Source of the DNA: JBARDN01 sp963755705
GTDB taxonomy: Bacteria > Desulfobacterota > Binatia > Binatales > Binataceae
Assembly: GCA_963755705.1 (NCBI GenBank)
Contig: CAVWKW010000003.1
Coordinates: forward strand, 62,001 to 126,000
Length of the DNA stretch: 64,000 bases
Direction: 5' to 3'
The notes under the pieces were generated by a model. It did not search any database. It was given only the letters and a program-made list of their open reading frames with translations, and had not been told where the DNA came from. Positions within the stretch are counted from its first letter, which is position 1, and the number at the start of each line of letters is the position of its first letter. Below, in pieces: positions 41,046-48,549 of this stretch. The position numbers and the translations under genes are program-made.

Positions 41046-43826
41046 ATGGCTGGCAGACCGGGGCTTGATCCCACTGAGGAAGGCAAGTCATACAGCGCGC
41101 TGTTCGTCCTGATGGTCGCGCTGCTGCTCGTGGTCGCGGTGTGGTCGATTTGGGACGACAATATCTCGCGCCGCCCGTGGAAAGAGTATCAGGTCGAGTT
41201 CGACCGGCTGGCGTACGACAAGTACATGCAGGATGCCGCGACTGAGCAGAAAAAGCTCGACGCGAATCCTGAATACGTAAAGCTGATCAAGGACCTGGCC
41301 GCCGACCAGCGCGAGCTCAGCTCGGGTGCGACCGCCGACAAGCTCGCCGCGCTCAAGAGCCAGCTGGTCGGGCTTCAGGTTACCGCCGACGAAAAGGAGC
41401 AGGCGGCGCGCTTCACCAAGTCGTACATGACCGAGAGCTGGTACGACTACAATCACGCGATCCAGACCAATCAGGATCCGACCAAGTACAAAAATCAGCT
41501 CGACCAGTTGAACAAGGATCTCGATCGGGAAACCAAAGTCTCCGACGCCGCCAAGGCGGCCGCCCAGAAGGTCAAGGATCAGATCGAGACGATCAACTCG
41601 CAGGTCAACACGATTACCGACCGGCTTAAGGTCCTGACCAAGACCCGCGACGATCTTTTCGACAAGGCCGACGGCTACATGATCCCGATTAAATTCGCCG
41701 GCCGGGTGATCCTGCGCTATCCGAAGATTCCGAAGATTCAGCAGACCGCGATCGATGACTTCGATCGCAACGCGTTCGATGAAGCGATCGCGCGCGTCAA
41801 CCGCTGCCAGTCGTGCCACATGGGTATCGACAAGAAGGGCTTCGAGAACGCGCCGCAGCCGTTTCGCACCCATTCCAATTTCGCGGCGATTATCGACAAG
41901 CATCCGCCGGACAAGCTCGGATGCACCCCGTGCCACGAAGGGCAGGGGCCCGCGGTTAATTCGATCGCGATGGCGCACGGCGACGTCGAGCACTGGGAGC
42001 ATCCGCTGCTGAAGGGCGACGAAATGCAGTCGCGATGCGTCAAGTGCCATCTCGACGTCGGTTCGCTGCGCGGCAAGGACGACAAGCAGATCGCGATCAA
42101 CTGGGTCCAGGGCGAGCGCCTGTTCCAGCAGATGGGATGCACCGGATGCCATCTGGCGGCGGGCTACGAGGATCTGCCCAAGATCGGTCCGTATCTGAAA
42201 CTTGCCTCGGCGAAGCTCGACCCCTCGTGGACCGTGCGCTGGATTACCAATCCGCACCTGATTCATCCGCACACCCGGATGCCGAACTTCATGTTCTCGC
42301 GCGAGCAGGCGACGCAGATCGCGTCGTTCCTGCTGTCGAGCTCGGCAAAGAATTCCGCCGTGTGGCTGGCAGCGCATCCGGAGCCGCCGACGCTCGAGGC
42401 TGATATCGCGAATCCCGCGTTCGTCGAAGAGGGCAAGGGGCTGTTCGAGTCGGTCGGGTGCAAGGCCTGCCATTCGGTCGAGCCAAATCAGATCGGCACT
42501 CCGGTTGGCGACGACGCGCACTTCGTCCCCACCGCGACGCGCACGGCCAAGGACTTTGCGCCGAACCTCGATGGAATCGCAGCCAAGACCAGCCCGCAAT
42601 GGATTTACGCATGGCTCAAGAACCCGCGCGATTTCTCTCCGCACACCGCGATGCCGTCGCTGCGCCTGTCCGACCACGAGGCCGAGGCGCTAACTGCGTT
42701 CCTGATGACGCACGGCAAGAAGCAGGAAGATGCCGGCGTCGAGACTGCGCTGAAGGATCCTGAAAATATCAAGGCCGGCCAAGCGCTGGTGCGCAAGTAC
42801 GGATGCTTCGGATGCCACGAAGTCGAGGGGATGGACAAGGAATCGCGCATCGGCGTCGAGCTGACCTCGTTTGGAACCAAGCACGTCGATGAGCTGTTTT
42901 TTGGAGACCGCACGGATATTCCGCAGACCTGGAACGCGTGGACCTTCCACAAGCTGCAGGATCCGCGCATCTACGCGACCAAGGACGTCGAGCAGTTGAT
43001 GCCCAACTTCGATTTCCAGGATGCGGATATCGGCAGGCTGCGCGTGTTTCTGGCCAGCCGCACCGACACCACTGTGCCCGAGCGCTATCGCGCGCCGGAT
43101 ACCCAGGGCGAGAAAGATATCAAGGCGGGCCGGCAACTGGTGAATTTTTATAACTGCGTCGGATGCCACATTATCGAGAATCGCGGTGGCTATATCCGGC
43201 GCTTTTACTCAGAAGACGAAATCAACTTCGCTCCGCCGATTCTCAATGGCGAAGGGTTGAAGGTGCAGCCCGACTGGCTATTCACCTTCCTGCAGGGACC
43301 GACGCCGATCCGGCCGTGGCTGAAGATCCGGATGCCGACGTTCCACTTTACCAACGCCGAAGATGACACGGTGGTGAACTATTTCACTTCGCTCTCCGAC
43401 GTCGAGGTGCCGTTCGAGTATCTGAATGTGAACCTGATCCCGTCCGATATGCTCCAGGCGGGTCAGAAGCTCACGACCAAGGATTACTTCAATTGCTTCA
43501 GTTGCCATCAGCAGGGCGACAAGAAGCCCGAGGGTCCGCCTTCGGGATGGGCTCCGGATCTCGCGATGGCGCATGACCGGCTCAATCCGCAGTGGATACT
43601 CTTGTGGCTCAAGAACCCGCAGGCGGTGCAGCCGGGCACCAAGATGCCGTCATTCTATCCGGGCGGCCCCGACGATATCCTGAAGGGGAACGAGCCGGAA
43701 CAGATCAAGGCGCTTCGCGACTACATATTCTGGTTCGGAACGAATCCGGGAAAGACACTGCCCGCGCAGGTGGCCGACGTCGCGCCGGCGAAGGCGGTCA
43801 AGGCAAGCAAAAAGAAAGGTTCCTGA
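41046..43826 (+). CDS. Membrane-anchored octaheme c-type cytochrome
   Basis: 926 residues. One N-terminal membrane helix (SALFVLMVALLLVVAVWSIW), then a long coiled-coil-like Lys/Asp/Gln-rich stretch (~60-215), then eight CxxCH heme sites at about residues 254, 293, 331, 365, 472, 587, 704 and 817. Distant Met ligands in repeated RMPNFMF, AMPSLRL, QLMPNF, RMPTFHF and KMPSFYP segments mark four or five mono-heme cytochrome c modules. It should take electrons from the b-type subunits at the periplasmic face, possibly replacing both Rieske and cytochrome c1. No close named family is recognised. Confidence 0.93.
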   Translation: MAGRPGLDPTEEGKSYSALFVLMVALLLVVAVWSIWDDNISRRPWKEYQVEFDRLAYDKYMQDAATEQKKLDANPEYVKLIKDLAADQRELSSGATADKLAALKSQLVGLQVTADEKEQAARFTKSYMTESWYDYNHAIQTNQDPTKYKNQLDQLNKDLDRETKVSDAAKAAAQKVKDQIETINSQVNTITDRLKVLTKTRDDLFDKADGYMIPIKFAGRVILRYPKIPKIQQTAIDDFDRNAFDEAIARVNRCQSCHMGIDKKGFENAPQPFRTHSNFAAIIDKHPPDKLGCTPCHEGQGPAVNSIAMAHGDVEHWEHPLLKGDEMQSRCVKCHLDVGSLRGKDDKQIAINWVQGERLFQQMGCTGCHLAAGYEDLPKIGPYLKLASAKLDPSWTVRWITNPHLIHPHTRMPNFMFSREQATQIASFLLSSSAKNSAVWLAAHPEPPTLEADIANPAFVEEGKGLFESVGCKACHSVEPNQIGTPVGDDAHFVPTATRTAKDFAPNLDGIAAKTSPQWIYAWLKNPRDFSPHTAMPSLRLSDHEAEALTAFLMTHGKKQEDAGVETALKDPENIKAGQALVRKYGCFGCHEVEGMDKESRIGVELTSFGTKHVDELFFGDRTDIPQTWNAWTFHKLQDPRIYATKDVEQLMPNFDFQDADIGRLRVFLASRTDTTVPERYRAPDTQGEKDIKAGRQLVNFYNCVGCHIIENRGGYIRRFYSEDEINFAPPILNGEGLKVQPDWLFTFLQGPTPIRPWLKIRMPTFHFTNAEDDTVVNYFTSLSDVEVPFEYLNVNLIPSDMLQAGQKLTTKDYFNCFSCHQQGDKKPEGPPSGWAPDLAMAHDRLNPQWILLWLKNPQAVQPGTKMPSFYPGGPDDILKGNEPEQIKALRDYIFWFGTNPGKTLPAQVADVAPAKAVKASKKKGS

Positions 43827-43865
43827 GCGTCAGGAGCCGCGATGGATTTTTCGGGAGGAAAATAG

Positions 43866-44579
43866 ATGAACAAGCTTTCAATTTTCGTTGCAACCTGCGC
43901 AGCCGTCGTCGCCGTTGGCACTATCGGGGTGATTAGTTATCCGGCCGCGGCCGCGGCCGGCGGAACGATCAGCGGCACCGTGAAGTATGACGGCACTGCG
44001 CCGGCGCCGAAGAAGGTCGAGATCACCAAGGACAAGGACGTGTGCGGACTCAAGCCGCATTTCGACGAATCGCTGATCGTCGGCAGCAACGGCGGAATCG
44101 CCAACGCAGTCGTGATCGTCAAGGGCGCCAAGGGCGAACTCAAGCCGCAGAACGTCGAGTTCGATCAAAAAGGATGCGACTACGTGCCGCACGTGCTTGC
44201 GTTCCCCGCAGGATCCACCGTCGATATCATCAACTCCGACGGTATCCTGCACAACATCCATACCTATTCGACCGCGAATCCTTCCTTCAACATGGCGCAG
44301 CCCAAGTTCAAGAAGAAGATCGAAGAGAAGGTCGAAAAGCCCGAGGTGATCAAGGTCACCTGCGACGCGCACGGCTGGATGAAGGGATGGTGGGTCGCGA
44401 CTGACACGCCGTATTACGCTGTGACCGACGACAGCGGCAACTTCACGATCAAGGACGTGCCCCCGGGCGATTACACAGTCCAGGTCTGGCAGGAAAAGCT
44501 CGGCACCGAGGATCAGAAGGTCAACGTGAAAGACGGCGCGACGGCCAACGCGAATTTCTCGCTCAAGCCCAAGAGCTGA
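43866..44579 (+). CDS. Secreted cupredoxin-like protein with carboxypeptidase-regulatory-like domain
   Basis: 237 residues with a signal peptide (SIFVATCAAVVAVGTIGVISYPAAAA cut into the Ala run). The middle looks like a type I copper site: H129 (GILHNIHTY), C166, H169 and M172 (VTCDAHGWM), the plastocyanin Cys-xx-His-xx-Met order. C60 and C104 could form a disulfide. The end (GNFTIKDVPPGDYTVQVWQEKLG) is a CarboxypepD_reg-like beta sandwich. Located 39 bp after the octaheme cytochrome, it is a likely periplasmic electron acceptor of the complex. A terminator follows. Confidence 0.85.
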   Translation: MNKLSIFVATCAAVVAVGTIGVISYPAAAAAGGTISGTVKYDGTAPAPKKVEITKDKDVCGLKPHFDESLIVGSNGGIANAVVIVKGAKGELKPQNVEFDQKGCDYVPHVLAFPAGSTVDIINSDGILHNIHTYSTANPSFNMAQPKFKKKIEEKVEKPEVIKVTCDAHGWMKGWWVATDTPYYAVTDDSGNFTIKDVPPGDYTVQVWQEKLGTEDQKVNVKDGATANANFSLKPKS

Positions 44580-44602
44580 TTCGCGAAATATAGTTTCACT
44601 AA

Positions 44603-44642
44603 CGCGGGGCCGGATGGAGAATCATTCGGCCCCGCGGTTTTT
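44603..44642 (+). terminator. Rho-independent terminator of the bc cluster
   Basis: CGCGGGGCCG (44603-44612) pairs perfectly with CGGCCCCGCG (44627-44636), followed by GTTTTT. It lies 23 bp after the cupredoxin-like gene. Confidence 0.92.
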
Positions 44643-44667
44643 GTGCTAAACCCAAGAGCGAATTCGT

Positions 44668-45042
44668 ATGAGTATTTTGAAAAGACTCGACCGCCTTGAC
44701 GTGGCGACAACGGACCTGGCCGACGCCGCGTCGATCTATGAAAAGAACTTTGGCTTTGCTGTGTCGCGCGACGCATCCGGCAACCTTGCGGCGGTAAAGG
44801 TCGGCGGCGCGGAGATTCGCCTCGCCGCCGGCGGGCAGGTAGCGGCGCAAATCGCGGCGAACGGCGAAGGGATGTACGCGCTATGGCTCGAAGCCGAAGA
44901 CCTTGACGCGGTAGCCGCCGCGCTGCGCAAAGCGGGAATCGATTCCGGCGCAATCAGAGCCGAGGCCGGTCGCCGGATCCTAGCGATCGATCCGAAACAC
45001 TCGAACCAGGTTCCTCTGTTCATTTTCGATCGCAAACCCTGA
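44668..45042 (+). CDS. VOC/glyoxalase-like protein
   Basis: 124 residues. RLDRLDVATTDLADAASIYEKNFGF opens like a VOC module, with AAVKVGGAEIRLAAGG and GMYALWLEAEDLDAVAAALRKAGI. The usual metal His/Glu residues are largely replaced, so it may be a binding or degenerate member. It comes directly after the bc-cluster terminator and is a separate transcript. No partner gene indicates its substrate. Confidence 0.75.
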   Translation: MSILKRLDRLDVATTDLADAASIYEKNFGFAVSRDASGNLAAVKVGGAEIRLAAGGQVAAQIAANGEGMYALWLEAEDLDAVAAALRKAGIDSGAIRAEAGRRILAIDPKHSNQVPLFIFDRKP

Positions 45043-45112
45043 TCTCGCGGTCCGCTCTGCGATCGTCAAGCGCTCCGTGTCGGCGAGCGAGCCGCCGGCA
45101 CTAGGTGCGGAC

Positions 45113-46339
45113 TCAGGGGAACGAGATTATTAGCTGGTCAAGCGGAAGGGCTGACGTCACTTGACGCGGCGGCGTCATTGGGGTCAGCGCTAACGGAGTT
45201 CCGTTGGCCTCGGCTTGATCGAAGGCCTCGGTGCCCGGGGTTGAGGCGGTTACCTGGTAGCGGTCGATCTCGTAGGGAAGGCCGTTGGACTCGAGCGAGC
45301 GCGGCGAATCCATCATCTGGAAGTGCAGATGCGGCGCCAGCGTGTTGCCAGAGTTGCCGACCAGTCCCAGCACCTGGCCGCGCGTGACGTTATCGCCCAC
45401 CGCTACGCGCACACTCCCCGGCTGCATGTGCGCGTACATCGCGTAGTTGCCGCCGCCCAGGTCCAGGATGACCGCGTTGCCGTCGGCCTGATCCAGCGTC
45501 AGCCCGGGCGGAAAGCTGCCGGGCGGCACGTCGGGTTGATCGTTTATCGCGGTGACAACCGTGCCGTCGGCCACTGCCAGCACCTGCTTGCCGTATATCG
45601 TGTAGCTCTTAACCAGGTTCGTCGGGCCGGAGCAGATCCGGTCGTCATCGTTAAGTTGCTCCCAATCGACGGCGTACCGCTGCGCGACCCAGACTGCCCC
45701 ATCGATCGGCAGAGCGGCGCGCGTGTGGCGCGTCGCGTCGCAGCACGAGTCGGCGGAGACGTAGCGCTCGCCCTTCAGCGGGGGTCCGATCACGGCGACG
45801 CGCCTGCGATCGACCCGCGTGCCGTCGAGGGTCGCGGTCCGCTCCTGCTGACCCGGCGGAGCGGCGTCGAAGTGAGCCTTGACCTGATGGCTCAACGCGC
45901 TCGGAATCGCGGCGTCTTTCGGGAGAACTACATGAACGAACAGCAGGGCCACAGTGCCCGGCATCATCCTACCGATCGAGACGCGCAGGCCGGCCGGCTG
46001 CAACCGCGCCGCGACCTCGGCTGCATTCAGCGTTGCGAGCAGATGGCCGTCGCCCAAGATTTGAACCTGCTCGATTACGGCTTCGCCACTCGAGAAATTG
46101 GTCAGCCAAAGTTCGTAAACCAAATGAGTACGGCCGTCGGAGCCGGCAAACGGGACCGGCGCGTTTTTGATCGACAGGAGCATCGGGGACATCGTCTGCG
46201 GCCCCGGCGTTTTTGCAGAAGCAGCCGCCGCGCGGTTCGTGAATCCGCCGGCCAGCAAAATCAGAAGGATCAGCGATAGTGGAACTGTGATCGCACGTCG
46301 TATGCGTTGGCTGCCAGAGATTTCTTGCTGCGATTTCAT
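45113..46339 (-). CDS. M23 family (LytM-like) secreted metallopeptidase
   Basis: 408 residues with an N-terminal export signal (VPLSLILLILLAGGF). The C-terminal M23 domain has QVLAVADGTVVTAI, NAVILDLGGGNYAMYAHMQPG and GNSGNTLAPHLHFQMMD with the His of YAH and HLH. The first zinc-binding H-xxx-D is not obvious (the place reads SYTIYGKQVLAV), so catalytic competence is uncertain. The middle portion is an N-terminal beta domain without a name. The start overlaps a repeat-rich gap. Cell-wall cleavage or a structural LytM role are both possible. Confidence 0.85.
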   Translation of the reverse strand: MKSQQEISGSQRIRRAITVPLSLILLILLAGGFTNRAAAASAKTPGPQTMSPMLLSIKNAPVPFAGSDGRTHLVYELWLTNFSSGEAVIEQVQILGDGHLLATLNAAEVAARLQPAGLRVSIGRMMPGTVALLFVHVVLPKDAAIPSALSHQVKAHFDAAPPGQQERTATLDGTRVDRRRVAVIGPPLKGERYVSADSCCDATRHTRAALPIDGAVWVAQRYAVDWEQLNDDDRICSGPTNLVKSYTIYGKQVLAVADGTVVTAINDQPDVPPGSFPPGLTLDQADGNAVILDLGGGNYAMYAHMQPGSVRVAVGDNVTRGQVLGLVGNSGNTLAPHLHFQMMDSPRSLESNGLPYEIDRYQVTASTPGTEAFDQAEANGTPLALTPMTPPRQVTSALPLDQLIISFP

Positions 46340-46789
46340 GCCTCAAACAATCTGGACGCCAGCAGTTGAGATTGCAATCGCGCGCGAGCGCGCGCGTGAT
46401 TGAATTCCAGTGGTCGCCGACAGCCCGTCGGGGCGACGCGAAGCGTCAATTGCAGATGGATCGCGGAGCAGCACCCTCACCCACGCGTCACGACGCTTGC
46501 GAAAAAGAATCGCAAGCATCGCGCCGCGTCACCATCTCCCGGAGGGAGAGGGTATTTCAGAAGCGCCGCGCGCGCGGATTACGCTTCGCGTCGCCGACGA
46601 GCCGTCGGCAACCACTGGCAAGATGAGCAGTTAGTGGGGCCGGCGTCCTGCCGGGCGTCGTCGCGTCGCGGCGACTTGAACCTCGGGAAGTCGGCCAGAT
46701 GAGGGCCTCTCAACAGGCATGAGTGGGGATTCGTGGCACAGGCTTCAAGTTGTGGCCCGCACCGGCTGACCCGGTGTGTCCGCTGACAG
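46340..46789. other. Gap with a repeat element, no supported gene
   Basis: Apart from the inverted-repeat element at 46407-46618 no gene or RNA is supported. Frames across it on both strands are short and Arg-rich. Confidence 0.5.
46407..46618. repeat. 212-bp element with ~37-bp imperfect terminal inverted repeats
   Basis: Arm 46407-46445 (starting CCAGTGGTCGCCGAC, ending GACGCGAAGCG) is nearly the reverse complement of 46582-46618, with a few mismatches and a two-base gap. The interior holds GCAGCACCCTCACCC and GAGGGAGAGGG words shared with the elements near 34100 and 52600, plus a CTTGCGA/TCGCAAG hairpin. No ORF inside. Confidence 0.7.
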
Positions 46790-47338
46790 CTAGTCTTCGG
46801 GGGCGGCTTCTTCGGAACCGGTTAACAGGGGCGCTTGATGCGAGTGCATCAGCGGGACGCTGGTGCTCGCGCCGATCGAGATTATCAGCATCCCCTGTTC
46901 GTAGCGCGGGCCGCCGACGATCAGGATGCCGTTGTTCTTGAGTTTTAAGTCCGTCGTCATCAGGGGGCGCGGACCCTGGAACAGGACTATTTCCATCGCG
47001 ATCATGTCGCCGTCCACCGCGCGGGGCTGCACGTGCAGGATTCGTCCGCCCGGTAGCTGGAACGCAATCATCTTTCCGCATTGCGTCTGTCCCGCCTGAT
47101 CACTGACGAGGCGATAGGTGCTGTAGCTGAACAGTGCTTGCAACCGCGGGCCCATCGTTTGCAGGCGCGGATCGACGCCTTCGTTGGTCTCGGCCGCGAG
47201 CACGGAATTCACCCGCACCGTTACGGTACGCGCCGGCCGTGCCGATTGAGGTATCGGCTGCCCTTGGGCCGCCATTGGGGCCCACATCGCGAAGACTACG
47301 ACGATGAGCAGGCTAAGACTTCGCGGGCTCGTCAGCAT
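46790..47338 (-). CDS. Secreted hypothetical protein in the sigma/anti-sigma operon
   Basis: 182 residues. Signal peptide SLSLLIVVVFAMWAPMAAQG. The mature part has TVTVRVNSVLAAETNEGVDPRLQTMGPRLQALFSYSTYRLVSDQ, GGRILHVQPRAVDGDMIAMEIVLF and PLMTTDLKLKNNGILIVGGP, a beta-rich pattern seen in uncharacterised proteins linked to ECF loci. Its start is 7 bp from the anti-sigma stop on the same strand. It could be a periplasmic sensor or the envelope target of this regulon. No named family. Confidence 0.68.
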   Translation of the reverse strand: MLTSPRSLSLLIVVVFAMWAPMAAQGQPIPQSARPARTVTVRVNSVLAAETNEGVDPRLQTMGPRLQALFSYSTYRLVSDQAGQTQCGKMIAFQLPGGRILHVQPRAVDGDMIAMEIVLFQGPRPLMTTDLKLKNNGILIVGGPRYEQGMLIISIGASTSVPLMHSHQAPLLTGSEEAAPED

Positions 47339-47345
47339 TCATTCC

Positions 47346-47921
47346 CTATGGCTGGTCTGGTAGCCAGATCACGGTCGTGTCGTTCTTGGGTTCGCTCCAG
47401 ACCGCAACGGAGGGAATTTCGGATTCCAGGCGCGAGATAACGGCGTGAGAGTCATCCGCAACTTGGGCGAGATCGGCAGGTTCCGTGACTGACGCTACCG
47501 CCGCAGGCGCGATCGCCGCGGCGCGTTCGAGCGAGGCCAACTGATAGCCGGAATGACGCAGCGTCTGCGCATAGGGCGTGACCAGGATCGCGGTGACCAC
47601 GGCGGCCACCGCCGCTCCGCCTGCCAGCGCGAACCCGCCGGAAAGTTGCTGGCCCGCGCGGCTGAACCATCGTGAGATCCGGAGGCCGAGCGGCACCGGC
47701 AGGCTGTCTATCCGATGCATCACCGAAGACTTGAAGCCGACGAGCGAAGGTTCCTCGAACAGAGTCCGCAGCTCGCGGCCGATCGCGGAGTAGTCGGCCA
47801 GCTCCGCGGTGCAGGTGTCGCATCGCGCGAGATGGTAGGCGACTTCCTGATATTCGTTGGGTTCGAGCGCCCGGTCTTCGAACGCGCCCAGCATGAGGCT
47901 AATTTGATTGCATTCAGCCAT
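47346..47921 (-). CDS. Anti-sigma factor with zinc-finger (zf-HC2) domain
   Basis: 191 residues. The N-terminus carries the ZAS signature: AYHLARCDTCTAELADYSAIG (H-xxx-C-xx-C). One membrane helix follows (SGGFALAGGAAVAAVVTAILVT), then a periplasmic tail with acidic DDSHAVISRLESE and the end VIWLPDQP. It should hold the ECF sigma encoded just upstream (7-bp gap) at the membrane until a signal releases it. The tail may contact the secreted protein encoded next. A well-formed sigma/anti-sigma pair. Confidence 0.88.
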   Translation of the reverse strand: MAECNQISLMLGAFEDRALEPNEYQEVAYHLARCDTCTAELADYSAIGRELRTLFEEPSLVGFKSSVMHRIDSLPVPLGLRISRWFSRAGQQLSGGFALAGGAAVAAVVTAILVTPYAQTLRHSGYQLASLERAAAIAPAAVASVTEPADLAQVADDSHAVISRLESEIPSVAVWSEPKNDTTVIWLPDQP

Positions 47922-47928
47922 CGTAGAC

Positions 47929-48525
47929 TCAGCTCTCTGGAATATCCTTCAACAAGACGCGCAAACGGTTACGCGCATAATGCAGCCGACTCATCACCGT
48001 GCCACGAGGGCAATTCAACGCCTCGCTGATCTCGTCGTAGGATAATCCTTCCACCTCGCGTAAAAGTATCACTGTGCGATGTTCCGGCGTCAACTCCTCT
48101 AGCGCTGCGGTGAGGCGGGCTGAGAGTTCTTTGCGGCTGGCGGTCTTGAATGAGTCGCCGGTATCGCTCGGCAGCTTACGTATCTCGTTTTCGGCATCCT
48201 CACCGCGCAGGACGACGTGGCGACCTTCGCGCCGCCAGAAATCGATCGCAAGATTGGCTGCGATACGGTAGAGCCAGGTTGAGAAGCTCGAGCGCGATTC
48301 GAACTTCGATAGATTTTCGTAGGCCCGGACAAAGGTTTCCTGTGCCAGTTCGATTGCATCATCCTGATTATGAACCACGGACAGCGCCACATTGGCGACC
48401 CGGCGCTGGTAACGCTCGACCAGGACTCCGAAGGCTTCCGCGTCGCCCTTCGTTGCCCGGGCGATAAGCTCGGCTTCGTCGCCGTCCTGGCGTCCTGGGG
48501 TTCCCAATTCCTTAGACGCGGGCAA
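47929..48525 (-). CDS. RpoE-like ECF RNA polymerase sigma factor
   Basis: 198 residues. Region 2 reads FGVLVERYQRRVANVALSVV, DAIELAQETFVRAYENLSKFESRSSFSTWLYRIAANLAIDFWRR, and region 4 reads LTPEHRTVILLREVEGLSYDEISEALNCPRGTVMSRLHYARNRL, both full length and canonical for RpoE-type sigmas. It is the first gene of the operon with the zinc-finger anti-sigma and a secreted protein. It starts 24 bp after polA on the same strand and may also be read from the polA promoter. The regulon is unknown, probably envelope-related. Confidence 0.93.
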   Translation of the reverse strand: MPASKELGTPGRQDGDEAELIARATKGDAEAFGVLVERYQRRVANVALSVVHNQDDAIELAQETFVRAYENLSKFESRSSFSTWLYRIAANLAIDFWRREGRHVVLRGEDAENEIRKLPSDTGDSFKTASRKELSARLTAALEELTPEHRTVILLREVEGLSYDEISEALNCPRGTVMSRLHYARNRLRVLLKDIPES

Positions 48526-48549
48526 GGGTGACGAAATTCAGCCGGATCT

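Noticed and set aside
41088..42677. Long 529-residue frame opposite the octaheme cytochrome gene
   Set aside because: It is a GC-driven shadow of a clear cytochrome gene on the other strand, has no domain and the heme motifs explain the DNA.
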